Shown here in pieces: positions 16,519 to 24,286 of a DNA stretch of 49,714 nt. The stretch spans positions 1-49,714 of the forward strand of contig JAJPHE010000119.1 of the NCBI GenBank assembly GCA_021325435.1, given 5' to 3'. The notes under the pieces were generated by a model, which did no database searches, was not told the origin of the DNA, and saw only the letters and a list, made by a program, of their open reading frames with translations. How positions within the stretch are numbered: position 1 is the first letter of the stretch; every line of letters begins with the position of its first letter. The translations under genes were made by a program, and so were the position numbers. This stretch comes from Actinomycetota bacterium. Its GTDB lineage: Bacteria; Actinomycetota; Acidimicrobiia; Acidimicrobiales; JAJPHE01.

Positions 16519-17384
16519 CGGAACACCCGCTCCTCCTCGGGCAGGGCCATGAGCCTTCCGGCCCAGACCCAGCACAACACCACGGCCCCGATGGCGGCCG
16601 CCACCGCCACCTGTCCGGCCGGTGTCTCGTAGGCGGCCCGGCCGTCGCCGATCGACAGGCCGGCCAGAGCCATGCCAAGGGGGACAAGGAGGACAAAACG
16701 GCGGGCGAAGCGGGCCCCGGCCTGCTTGGCGATGGCGTCCCTGCGTCCGTCGAGCTCCTGGGTCCGGTCCTCCACCAGGGCGGCGAGACGGCGGTCCAGC
16801 TCGGTGCCGCCGACCTCGTGGGCGACCAGCAGCGTCTCGAGGACGGCGTCGGCGGTCGGGTCGGCCAGCTGCGCCTTCAGCAGCCTGACGGTGCGGGCGA
16901 AGTCGGTGGAAAGCACCCACTCGCGCTCGGCGGCCTCGAAGCTCGCTCGCAGCTCGGCCGGACCCCGCCGGCCGACCTCGAACAGGGCCTGGGGGACGGA
17001 GCGGCCCAGGTTCCCGGTCTGCAGACGGATCTCCTCGATGAGGTGAGGCCACGCCTGACGGGCTTGCTCCATCCTGCGGGCCCGCCGAGCCCGATAACCG
17101 GCTACCGGCAGCGCCGCGCAGAACAGGCAGCTGACCGCGCTGGGCAGCGCGCCGCCGAACACGACAAAGGCGACCAGGGCGCCGAGCGCCCCAAAGCTCG
17201 CCGAGACAGCGCAGAACTGGGCCAGTCCGATCTCGTTGAGGCCGGCCTGGGTCAGCCAGTCCGACAGTCGCAGGCCGGCCGAAGACGCCCGGCCGGAGAG
17301 CGGCGCGCCCCGCCGGAGCACGACCGCGGTGTAGAGGAGGTAGACGCCCGCTCCGGCGGCGAAGGCCACCAACACGCCGGTCAC
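16515..17384 (-). CDS. tadB: TadB-like type II secretion F family protein
   Basis: This is the other Tad platform protein, of 289 residues. Membrane segments are at about residues 2-20 and 60-95 and at the C-terminus (VLLVPLGMALAGLSIGD and VAVAAAIGAVVLCWVWA). The cytoplasmic T2SSF domain lies between (AWPHLIEEIRLQTGNLGRSVPQAL and VLETLLVAHEVGGTELDRRLAALVED). The start is GTG at 17384, overlapping the tadA stop as GTGA. By homology it transmits TadA ATPase movement to pilin extrusion. Confidence 0.9.
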   Translation of the reverse strand: MTGVLVAFAAGAGVYLLYTAVVLRRGAPLSGRASSAGLRLSDWLTQAGLNEIGLAQFCAVSASFGALGALVAFVVFGGALPSAVSCLFCAALPVAGYRARRARRMEQARQAWPHLIEEIRLQTGNLGRSVPQALFEVGRRGPAELRASFEAAEREWVLSTDFARTVRLLKAQLADPTADAVLETLLVAHEVGGTELDRRLAALVEDRTQELDGRRDAIAKQAGARFARRFVLLVPLGMALAGLSIGDGRAAYETPAGQVAVAAAIGAVVLCWVWAGRLMALPEEERVFR

Positions 17385-18694
17385 ACCGTCACCGGCCCCC
17401 GGAGACGTTCGGAGGCGCCTCCGTCGAGGAGCGAGACGAGCTCGACGCCGGCCGCCTCCAGCGCTCGGGCCGACCTCACCGGCACGTTGCCCGTCCAGGT
17501 GAGGGGCTCATCGGGGTGGGGCCGCCGATACAGGTCCGTGACCGTGAAGTTGGCCGCTCCTCCGGACTGCATGTCCTCGACGGCGGCGATCTCGGTCACC
17601 CACACCCGATCCCCGGAGCGGGCGCAGTGCACGACGATGTCCACTGCCTCGCTCACCAGCGTGTTGAGGGCCTCGAGCGGCAACGGCGTCGTCGTGTCGG
17701 CCAGCTGGGCGATGAACCGCAGTCGGGTCAGGGCCTGGCGGGCCGAGCCGGCGTGAATGGTGGTGAAGCCCTTGACCCCTGACGACAAGGTGAGGAGCAG
17801 CGGAAGCGCCTCGCGGTCTCGGACCTCGCCGACGATCGCCACGTCGGGCGCCATGCGCAGGAAGCCGGCGACGAGCTGGCGGAGATCCACCTCGCGCCGG
17901 TCCGCCCGCTTCGGGCGGGTCTGCATGTGGGCGACGTTCGGCAAAGGAACGTCGGTTTCGAAAACCTCTTCGGCCACCACGACCCGGAGCGACGGATCGA
18001 GCTCGGCGGCGCAGCAGGAGAGGAGCGTCGTCTTGCCCGCGCCCGGGGCGCCGGCGAAAACCATCGACAGTCGTGCCCTGACGCAGGCGCGCAGGAAAGC
18101 GGCGGGAGCCGGATCGAGGGTGCCGCGGGCGACCAGCTCATCGACCGAGCGCAGGGGCAGGCCGGTGAACTTGCGCACATTGACCAGCACGTGGCCGTCG
18201 CGACCGATGTCGCCGTGGACGATGTGGAGCCGCGCGCCATCGTCGAGACGGGCGTCCTGCAGCCCCTCGGCGGGGTCGAGCTTGCGGTGCGAGGCGCGCG
18301 AGTCGTCGAGGATCTTGGTGAGCGTCCGCAGCACGTGCTCGTCGTCGTGGAAGATCTCGTCGTGATAGCCGGAAGGTCCCCGGTGACGACGAACGAAGAT
18401 GGCGTCCGGCCCGTTGACCATGATCTCCCACACGTCGGGATCGCGCAGCAGTGGTTCCAGCGGCCCGTATCCGGCCAGGTTCCTGAAGGCTCGCTCGGCG
18501 AGGGTGTCCGGCTGGGCGATGTCGAAGGCCCGTAGGCCCCGGTGGTAGTCGTCCGACCAGGCGGCCAGCTCGTCGGCGATCAGCTGGCGCAGGGCGGCGG
18601 CCCCCTCGGGCGAGGCCATGTCGAGGGCGACGGCCTTGGCCCGTTCCTGGACGGCCTGCTCGATCTCGATCAGCGGAGAGATCCAGCCGCTCAC
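17381..18694 (-). CDS. tadA: TadA/CpaF secretion ATPase
   Basis: This hexameric cytoplasmic ATPase powers Tad pilus assembly. The 437 residues include the N-terminal helical domain (GYGPLEPLL near 76), Walker A GAPGAGKTT at 215-223, an Asp box after it, Walker B VAIVGEVRD near 285-293 and the histidine box TTIHAGS at 311-317. All key residues are intact, so this is an active motor. The C-terminal region (about 390-437) is short and acidic. The GTG at 18694 overlaps the stop of the TadZ-like gene as GTGA, so stoichiometry is probably set by translational coupling. Confidence 0.95.
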   Translation of the reverse strand: MSGWISPLIEIEQAVQERAKAVALDMASPEGAAALRQLIADELAAWSDDYHRGLRAFDIAQPDTLAERAFRNLAGYGPLEPLLRDPDVWEIMVNGPDAIFVRRHRGPSGYHDEIFHDDEHVLRTLTKILDDSRASHRKLDPAEGLQDARLDDGARLHIVHGDIGRDGHVLVNVRKFTGLPLRSVDELVARGTLDPAPAAFLRACVRARLSMVFAGAPGAGKTTLLSCCAAELDPSLRVVVAEEVFETDVPLPNVAHMQTRPKRADRREVDLRQLVAGFLRMAPDVAIVGEVRDREALPLLLTLSSGVKGFTTIHAGSARQALTRLRFIAQLADTTTPLPLEALNTLVSEAVDIVVHCARSGDRVWVTEIAAVEDMQSGGAANFTVTDLYRRPHPDEPLTWTGNVPVRSARALEAAGVELVSLLDGGASERLRGPVTV

Positions 18695-19947
18695 CCGAGG
18701 CTCACTTCCTCGCCGGCCCAGCTGCCGAGGGAGCCTGGCGTCACCGGCTCCGGCGTGTCGGAGCGCTCCGGGGCGGTGAGCTCAGCGAGCATCTGCCGCA
18801 CAGTCCGCGTCAGGTCCTCGACTAGGGCATGGGGCAGGGTTGACCCGTCGCGGATCGCCGCCTCCACCGCCGGACGATCGCCGATGAGCACCGGGCTGCG
18901 TTCGAGACCGGCGGGGGCGAGGACCTGCAGGGCGGAGCGCGACTGGCGCCGGGCCCTGCCGGCGCGGTTCAAGACGGGCAGCAGCCGGGTGGGGGAGACA
19001 CCGAACTCCACCAGGTCGGCGAGAAGACGGACGAGGGAATGAGTCCCCTTGAGCCCGGGGGATCCGACGACCACCACCACGTCGGCGCCGGCCAGCGCGG
19101 TCCGGCTCATCAGGTTGCGGTCCTCGACCTCCACCGATCCGCTCTCGCGTTCGCCTTCCACCTCGGCGTCGGTGTCGCATACGACGTGGCTGTAGTGGCG
19201 CAGGAGGGAGTCGAGGGCCGAGCGAAAGGCGTGCGGCCGGAGGGCGGACCATGCCCGGGCCCGGGCCAGTCCGGGCAGCAGGTGGTAGCCGCGTGCGCGT
19301 ATCTCCACCACGAACGGCGCCAGCGTGGACCAGTCGCCGCCACCGCGGCGGTGGGCCTCGACCAGCCCCTGCAACCCGACGGGGTCTAGGACCCCATGGA
19401 GCACGGCCTGCTCGGCGTGCAAGGCCAGATCGACGAGGATCGTGGCCGAGCCGAGACCCTGGGCCAGGCAGGTGGCGATGGTGGACGTGCCGGTGCCGCC
19501 GGGGCCGCAGACGGCGACGAGTCGCCCGCGAGGCGGCACAACCCGCTCGCCTGATCTGTCGACCGGGTCGGTGACGGGGCCGAGCACCCGGGCGTGGGCC
19601 CGCAGGACCTCGTGGAGCCGCCCCTGGTCCAACGGTGCCCTGAGAACGGCGTCGGCACCGAGCTCGGCCCAGTGACGGCGGGATGCTTCGCCCGAGGCGA
19701 CCAGCACCACGGCGCAGCCGGCCGACTGCCCGACGGCGACCAGGTCGCGATCGACGATGGGAAGCGTCTCGTCGAGGAGGACCGCCGAGTAGGGGCGGTT
19801 GGACTGAAGGCGGGCGTGCAGCTCCTCGGCCGTGAGGCACTTGACGAACTCCACCGGCAGGGACCCACCCGTGGCCCACTGAGCGAGCTGGGTGAACCAC
19901 TCAGCCCGGGGGCGGGCCAGGCCCAACACGACGTAGCGCTCAGCCAT
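18691..19947 (-). CDS. TadZ/CpaE-like ATPase with an atypical P-loop
   Basis: TadZ/CpaE proteins place the Tad machine at the cell pole. The 418-residue protein has an N-terminal receiver-like domain (about 1-125, with VLLDET and LGADAVLRAP) and a MinD/ParA-type domain. The P-loop reads C-G-P-G-G-T-G-T-S-T at 147-156, so the lysine of the deviant Walker A motif is replaced by Thr154. Loss of this lysine is known in parts of the TadZ family and suggests weak or absent ATP hydrolysis. The ATG at 19947 overlaps the stop of the CpaB-like gene by 8 nt. Confidence 0.88.
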   Translation of the reverse strand: MAERYVVLGLARPRAEWFTQLAQWATGGSLPVEFVKCLTAEELHARLQSNRPYSAVLLDETLPIVDRDLVAVGQSAGCAVVLVASGEASRRHWAELGADAVLRAPLDQGRLHEVLRAHARVLGPVTDPVDRSGERVVPPRGRLVAVCGPGGTGTSTIATCLAQGLGSATILVDLALHAEQAVLHGVLDPVGLQGLVEAHRRGGGDWSTLAPFVVEIRARGYHLLPGLARARAWSALRPHAFRSALDSLLRHYSHVVCDTDAEVEGERESGSVEVEDRNLMSRTALAGADVVVVVGSPGLKGTHSLVRLLADLVEFGVSPTRLLPVLNRAGRARRQSRSALQVLAPAGLERSPVLIGDRPAVEAAIRDGSTLPHALVEDLTRTVRQMLAELTAPERSDTPEPVTPGSLGSWAGEEVSLG

Positions 19948-20644
19948 TGGCGGCCGGGTGGTCGTTTCTGACGAGCTCGAGCTGCCCGGCGTTCACCGCG
20001 TTGACTAGGGCCACGACGTCGGAGTCGCTGTCGAGACCCAGAGTGATGTCTTCTGACCCGCGGGACCCGAGATTGTCGGCCGCCGTGTCGACCGACACCA
20101 CGTGGGCCAGGGGAACCACCACGGCCGTGACCGCGGCGCTGCCGCTTCCGAAGGTGGCCAGGACTTCGACCGTCTCGCCCGGTTGCAGGCTCCCATCCAC
20201 CGCCCGTGACGGATCGATGGCGAAGGAGATCTCGCGCCCGTACGCCGCCGCCGATCCGGCCACCACTGCGCTCGCTTGCACCAGCTCCCCCGAAGCGACG
20301 GGAGAGACCACGATGGCCCCGACGAGTCGCGAGGTGTCGCGGAACACGCGGTAGTCGGCCAGGGCGGTGGGGAGCTGCATTCGGGCGGTGGTCAGGTCGC
20401 CCGGGCCGATTCGCTGGCCTGGCACCAGCTGGTGGGCCGCCACCACGTAGGAGAGGCGATGATCGGCGGTGGCCCCCGAATAGGTGGCGAAGGTGCCCAC
20501 GCCGGCGGCGGCCACGAGCAGTCCCCCCAGCAGGGCTCTCAGGTTGACCCCTCGGCGGCTCCGCCGGACAACCCTCGGCCGGGCGAGCGTCACCACCTGC
20601 TCGCCCAGTCCGGCAGTCGAGCTGTCTGCGGTGCGCCCCAGCAT
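19940..20644 (-). CDS. CpaB/RcpC-like SAF domain protein
   Basis: This protein of 234 residues has a basic N-terminus (VVRRSRRGVNLR), one membrane segment (ALLGGLLVAAAGVGTFATY) and an extracytoplasmic SAF domain (about 65-130: VVAAHQLVPGQRIGPGDL to SGELVQASAVV). CpaB/RcpC proteins are periplasmic or wall-zone parts of the Tad pilus that interact with glycan or the secretin in Gram-negative bacteria. It is the first gene of the operon. The ATG at 20644 has GGAGGGG about 6 nt upstream. The upstream 118 bp is a divergent promoter region shared with the pseudokinase gene. Confidence 0.85.
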   Translation of the reverse strand: MLGRTADSSTAGLGEQVVTLARPRVVRRSRRGVNLRALLGGLLVAAAGVGTFATYSGATADHRLSYVVAAHQLVPGQRIGPGDLTTARMQLPTALADYRVFRDTSRLVGAIVVSPVASGELVQASAVVAGSAAAYGREISFAIDPSRAVDGSLQPGETVEVLATFGSGSAAVTAVVVPLAHVVSVDTAADNLGSRGSEDITLGLDSDSDVVALVNAVNAGQLELVRNDHPAANG

Positions 20645-20748
20645 CCCCGCCCCTCCGTCGGCCTAATTCGCCAGCAGGCGTCCGATTCCTCCCCGTTTGG
20701 GAGCTATATCAGGATATCACGGACTAGCACGAAAAGCGACAAAAGCTC

Positions 20749-20754
20749 TATGAT
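20749..20754 (+). promoter_or_regulatory. -10 hexamer of the membrane pseudokinase gene
   Basis: TATGAT is close to the TATAAT consensus and ends 8 nt before the ATG at 20763. The A+T-rich stretch 20700-20762 is unusual for this window and separates the pseudokinase from the Tad operon, so coordinated control is plausible. Confidence 0.55.
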
Positions 20755-20762
20755 CTGATCAT

Positions 20763-21938
20763 ATGGGGCGAATAGCGCTGACATGTGAGCCATTGGGCCG
20801 GGGGGCCCACGGCCAGTCCTTTGTCGTGCGGCGCCCGGGGCACGGGCCCGAGGTGCACAAGTGGGTTCCGGGCCTGGCCGGCACAGGGGCGGCGCTGGCC
20901 GTGCTCGGCCTATGGGGACGCATCGAAGACGTGGCCGGTTTCCTCCTGCCCACCGCCGTCCGCGAATCAGGCACGGCCCTGGTGACCTGCGCCCCGCTCC
21001 TCGCACCGTTCGACTGGACGACCCTCACCCGCCAAGACGCCTTCGACGCCGGCGCCCGCCTCGCTCAGGCGCTGAGCCGGCTGCACCGGGGCGGGATTGC
21101 CCATGGCGCCCTCCATTCCTGCAATGTCCTCGACGCAGGCGACGGGTCGCCCCTGCTGGCCGACACGGGCATCGGGTGGCTGAGCGGAGGGGGGTCGCCC
21201 GACGACGGCGTCGACCGACGCGCCGTGGCCAGGGACGTCCGCGCTCTCGCCGGTCTCGCCCTCCGCTCGCTGAACACGTCGGGGCCGGGGCACGCACACC
21301 TGGCGGACGTGACCCGGATGAGCGACGGTCGCGCCGCGTCATTCGGCGCCGAGGGAGTGGCCCGGCTGCTCCGGGGGGCCGGCAGGTGGCGGCGGGGGCG
21401 GAGGAAGACGCCGGCGCTGGTCGCCGGCGCCGGATGCGCGGCGCTGGCGGCGGCGGTGACACACCCTTGGCTGCGGAATGCGGCAGGGTCGCCTACACAG
21501 GCATGCGGCTCCGTGTCGTTGCGGCAGCCCATCCCGCCCGGCGCGACCGTCGTGGAGGGCCCGGTGGCGGGTGACGGTTGCGCGGCTGTCGTCACGACCG
21601 GACGCTACGGGGAGGTCATCTCGGCCAGCGGGCGCATCACCCACTTCGCCCTGGGTTCGGCCGCCGACGTGTTGCTGGTCGGGGACTGGTTCTGTCGGGG
21701 GGAGCTTCTCCCCGCCGCGTACCGACCCGGCCAAGGAGAGCTGCTCGAGTTCCGAGCGTGGCCCCGACCGGGCCAGCCGGCGATCAGCGCCCGATCCGTC
21801 GCCACCGGCGTGACTGGGGGTCGCCCGGTCGTCGTGCGGTGGCGCGGCTGTGACCGGGTGACGATGAGGGGCGGGCGCTCGACTCAGGACTCGGAGGCGG
21901 GCAGCCGGGCGGCGAGCACCGCGTCCAGCGGCACGTAG
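20763..21938 (+). CDS. Membrane-anchored protein kinase-like protein (probable pseudokinase)
   Basis: This protein of 391 residues has three regions. At about 8-205 is a kinase-like domain: the glycine loop G12-R-G-A-H-G17, a possible ATP-contact lysine in VHK33, and a catalytic-loop equivalent H114-G-A-L-H-S-C-N121 in which the catalytic Asp of HRD is Ala. The metal-binding Asp is kept in D134-T-G. A basic stretch (RGAGRWRRGRRK) and one membrane segment (about 216-233) follow. The outer domain of about 155 residues has four cysteines (C248, C273, C311, C363). The layout copies actinobacterial Ser/Thr kinases, but catalysis is doubtful. It diverges from the Tad operon. The 3' end overlaps the next, convergent gene by 55 nt. 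Confidence 0.7.
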   Translation: MGRIALTCEPLGRGAHGQSFVVRRPGHGPEVHKWVPGLAGTGAALAVLGLWGRIEDVAGFLLPTAVRESGTALVTCAPLLAPFDWTTLTRQDAFDAGARLAQALSRLHRGGIAHGALHSCNVLDAGDGSPLLADTGIGWLSGGGSPDDGVDRRAVARDVRALAGLALRSLNTSGPGHAHLADVTRMSDGRAASFGAEGVARLLRGAGRWRRGRRKTPALVAGAGCAALAAAVTHPWLRNAAGSPTQACGSVSLRQPIPPGATVVEGPVAGDGCAAVVTTGRYGEVISASGRITHFALGSAADVLLVGDWFCRGELLPAAYRPGQGELLEFRAWPRPGQPAISARSVATGVTGGRPVVVRWRGCDRVTMRGGRSTQDSEAGSRAASTASSGT

Positions 21939-22453
21939 CTATCCCGGCCCGCTCGCAGGATCAGGAAGTCCTGAGCTACCAGTAGGAGATCGCCGGTCGC
22001 CCACCTGCCGTCGCGCAGCAGGAGACGCACGTTGGGCTCTGAGTCGGCCGCGTCGGCGAGGACGACCGCCAGGTCGACTGGGGAGGCGTCCCGGCGACGG
22101 CTGCCGGCGGGCCACGGCAGCCGCCCTCCCGGCACGGCCTCGATGCCCACCAACGACTCGATCCGGACCACCATGACCCCGCCGTCCGCCGGCCACGCCT
22201 CTGCCAGCCCGCCACCCACCCGTCCGATCACGGCAGCCACCCGGCTGCCGTCAACCAGCACGACGGTCAAGGGGGTGCCCGCTTCGGCCAGGTCGGAAAG
22301 GGCCGACTCGAGATCGGTGTCCTCCGCCGCCTGTCGCCGCAAGCTCCGGGTGCGCGACCGGAGACGGGCGGCTTCCGACGTGCTCACGTCGGCGGCCCAC
22401 GACTCCACGACACGTTCGAGGGCGTCCGGGCGGTCCTCGGGTCGGCGGACCAT
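21884..22453 (-). CDS. Unknown protein with two tandem small beta-barrel-like repeats
   Basis: I do not recognise this 189-residue soluble protein. The first third is helical and charged (RPDALERVVESWAADV, then ARLRSRTRSLRRQAAE). Two similar units follow: TVVLVDGSRVAAVIGRV with VVRIESLVGIEAV (about 62-108), and VRLLLRDGRWATGDLLLVAQDFLILRA with YVPLDAVLAARL (about 140-185). Each reads as strand, DG turn, strand, strand, ending in a position-fixing hydrophobic strand, which looks like an Sm or SH3-like barrel. The role is unknown; such barrels often bind nucleic acid or protein tails. It diverges from the aminotransferase gene and overlaps the pseudokinase 3' end. Confidence 0.6.
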   Translation of the reverse strand: MVRRPEDRPDALERVVESWAADVSTSEAARLRSRTRSLRRQAAEDTDLESALSDLAEAGTPLTVVLVDGSRVAAVIGRVGGGLAEAWPADGGVMVVRIESLVGIEAVPGGRLPWPAGSRRRDASPVDLAVVLADAADSEPNVRLLLRDGRWATGDLLLVAQDFLILRAGRDSYVPLDAVLAARLPASES

Positions 22454-22560
22454 GCCTACCCGGGCCCCCGGGACGGCCCCGGTCCCCAGACCGTGAGCGC
22501 GGTCATTTCCGAATGCTGCGTCCCGGCGCGCCGGCAGTCAACCGGACCGGGCGGCTGGCC

Positions 22561-22566
22561 TACTGT
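22561..22566 (+). promoter_or_regulatory. -10 hexamer of the class IV aminotransferase gene
   Basis: TACTGT ends 9 nt before the ATG at 22576, consistent with a leader of 0-3 nt. It argues against an in-frame ATG at 22513. Confidence 0.4.
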
Positions 22567-22575
22567 CGGGCGCCC

Positions 22576-23406
22576 ATGAAGGTGTGGCTGAACGGGCGGA
22601 TCGTCGAAGGATCCGAAGCAGCGGTGTCCTTATTCGACCACGGGCTCACTGTCGGGGACGCCGTCTTCGAGACGATCGCCGTGCGCGCCGGCACGGCGAT
22701 CGCCGTCACCCGGCACCTCGAGCGGCTCCGCCGGTCGGCCCGGGCGCTGGGCCTGCCGGCGCCGAGCGTCGAGCGGCTGCGTGAGGCCGTCGCCGAGACG
22801 GTGTCGGCCAACGCCGCCGACAGAGGCGTGGTTCGGGTCCTCCACACCAGCGGCGCCGGGCCGCTCGGCTCGATGAGGGGCGAGCGCGAGCCCACGACGG
22901 CCGTGCTGCTCGGCCCCCCGCCGGCCTGGCCGGCCACGTCGGACGTGGCCGTCGTCCCCTGGACCCGCAACGAGCGCTCGGCGGTGGCCGGGGTGAAGAC
23001 GACCTCCTACGCCGAGAACGTGATGGCTCTGGCCGAGGCCCGGCGGCGGGGGGCCGCCGAGGCCATCCTCGGCAACTGCGCCGGCAATCTCTGTGAAGGG
23101 AGCGGGTCGAACGTCTTCCTGGTTCTCGGTGGAGTTCTCACCACGCCCCCCTTGTCGTCCGGCTGCCTGGCTGGTGTGTCGAGGGCGATAGTGATCGAGC
23201 TGCTCGGCGTCGATGTAGTGGAGCGCGACGTGCCGGTCGGCGTCCTTGGCGAGGCCGACGAAGCGTTCCTCACCTCGGCCACCCGCGACATCCAGCCCAT
23301 CCGGTCGGTCGACGGCGTGGGGCTCAAGGCGGCGCCCGGGCCGGTGACCGAGCAGGTCGTCGCCGCCTACGCCGCCCTCATCGCCGATGACCCCGACCCT
23401 CACTGA
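22576..23406 (+). CDS. Class IV aminotransferase / aminodeoxychorismate lyase-like PLP enzyme
   Basis: This is a fold-type IV PLP enzyme of 276 residues. The PLP lysine is in GVKTTSYAENV, the phosphate-binding block is NLCEGSGSNVF, and the C-terminal LTSATRDIQPI is typical. The family includes 4-amino-4-deoxychorismate lyase (PabC), D-amino acid and branched-chain aminotransferases. The N-terminal WLNGRIV...SLFDHGLTVGDAVFET block fits PabC or IlvE, and I cannot separate them without alignment. The ATG at 22576 is chosen because of the -10 just upstream. rpiB is convergent 12 bp downstream. Confidence 0.85.
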   Translation: MKVWLNGRIVEGSEAAVSLFDHGLTVGDAVFETIAVRAGTAIAVTRHLERLRRSARALGLPAPSVERLREAVAETVSANAADRGVVRVLHTSGAGPLGSMRGEREPTTAVLLGPPPAWPATSDVAVVPWTRNERSAVAGVKTTSYAENVMALAEARRRGAAEAILGNCAGNLCEGSGSNVFLVLGGVLTTPPLSSGCLAGVSRAIVIELLGVDVVERDVPVGVLGEADEAFLTSATRDIQPIRSVDGVGLKAAPGPVTEQVVAAYAALIADDPDPH

Positions 23407-23418
23407 CCGTCGGGGGAG

Positions 23419-23880
23419 TCAGGTGCCCGGGCCCTCGCACTCCTCGCGCTCGATCTGAGCCAGCTGCTCGAGCCGGCGCACGTGACGGCCGCCCTCGAAC
23501 GGGGTGGTGAGGAACACGCCGAGGACCGACAGGGCTAGCTCCTCGGCCACGATGCGCGCTCCGAGGGCGCAGACGTTGGCGTCATTGTGAAGGCGGGCCA
23601 TCCGGGCGGTGAACTCGTCGGGGCACAACGCGGCCCGGGCTCCGTGCACCTTGTTGGCGGCGATCTGCTCTCCCTGGCCGCTGCCCCCCATGACCACGCC
23701 GAAGTCGGCGTCGCCCCTCACCACGGTGCGGGCCACCGCCGAGCAGAAGGGCGGATAGTCGACCGGCTCCATGGAATCGGTGCCGAGGTCGGTGACGTCG
23801 TGCCCCTCGCGCACGAGATAGGCCACCACCGCCTCCTTGAGGCGGAACCCGGCGTGGTCGCTGCCCACGGCGATGCGCAC
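23419..23880 (-). CDS. rpiB: Ribose-5-phosphate isomerase B
   Basis: RpiB interconverts ribose-5-phosphate and ribulose-5-phosphate in the pentose phosphate pathway. The 153 residues contain DHAGF (Asp and His of the substrate site), VDYPP and GVVMGGSGQGEQIAANK. The position of the active-site cysteine found in E. coli RpiB is Ser here, as in the mycobacterial enzymes, where a Glu (present in GEQIAANK) is the base. HNDANVCALGAR follows. The ATG at 23880 lies 6 nt after a minus-strand TACTTT hexamer, so the mRNA is probably leaderless. The HIT gene diverges with a gap of only 23 bp. Confidence 0.95.
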   Translation of the reverse strand: MRIAVGSDHAGFRLKEAVVAYLVREGHDVTDLGTDSMEPVDYPPFCSAVARTVVRGDADFGVVMGGSGQGEQIAANKVHGARAALCPDEFTARMARLHNDANVCALGARIVAEELALSVLGVFLTTPFEGGRHVRRLEQLAQIEREECEGPGT

Positions 23881-23886
23881 CCTCGC

Positions 23887-23896
23887 AAAGTAGCGT
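23887..23896. promoter_or_regulatory. Overlapping divergent -10 hexamers of rpiB and the HIT gene
   Basis: TACTTT on the minus strand (23892-23887) ends 6 nt before the rpiB ATG. TAGCGT on the plus strand (23891-23896) ends 7 nt before the HIT GTG. The two hexamers share the TA at 23891-23892, so both polymerases need the same base pairs and the two leaderless promoters should exclude each other. Confidence 0.55.
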
Positions 23897-23903
23897 CGGA
23901 GCG

Positions 23904-24248
23904 GTGAGCGACTGCCTGTTCTGCCGGATCCTGGCCGGTGAGGTGCCCTCGACCGAGGTCCACTCCACCGAGCGCACCTACGCCTTCCGCGACATCAACC
24001 CCGGCGCGCCCACCCATGTGCTGGTCATCCCCCGCCAGCACATCGAGAACGCCGCCACCGTGGAGCCGGACCACGGCGAGGTCCTGGCCGAGATGCTGGT
24101 GGCCGCCCGCGACATTGCCCGGGCCGAGGGGATCCACGACCGCGGCTACCGGCTCGTCTTCAACGTGGGGGAGGACACCGGCAACAGCGTCCCCCATCTC
24201 CACCTCCACGTCATCGGGGGCCGCAAGCTGGGCTGGCCGCCGGGCTGA
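23904..24248 (+). CDS. HIT family hydrolase (HINT-like)
   Basis: This is a 114-residue histidine-triad nucleotide-binding protein. The signature His-x-His-x-His appears in HLHLHVIGG near residue 100, and HVLVIPRQHI forms the second conserved strand-helix element. CLFCRILAGEVPS at the N-terminus contains a CxxC typical of zinc-binding HINT members. HINT proteins hydrolyse AMP-lysine or other phosphoramidates and adenylates; the physiological substrate is unsettled in general. The GTG at 23904 is supported by the -10 7 nt upstream. phoH starts 38-50 nt downstream. Confidence 0.93.
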   Translation: MSDCLFCRILAGEVPSTEVHSTERTYAFRDINPGAPTHVLVIPRQHIENAATVEPDHGEVLAEMLVAARDIARAEGIHDRGYRLVFNVGEDTGNSVPHLHLHVIGGRKLGWPPG

Positions 24249-24286
24249 CCTCCCGTGCCGATCGGGCGGGGGCGGCTAGTACCCTG

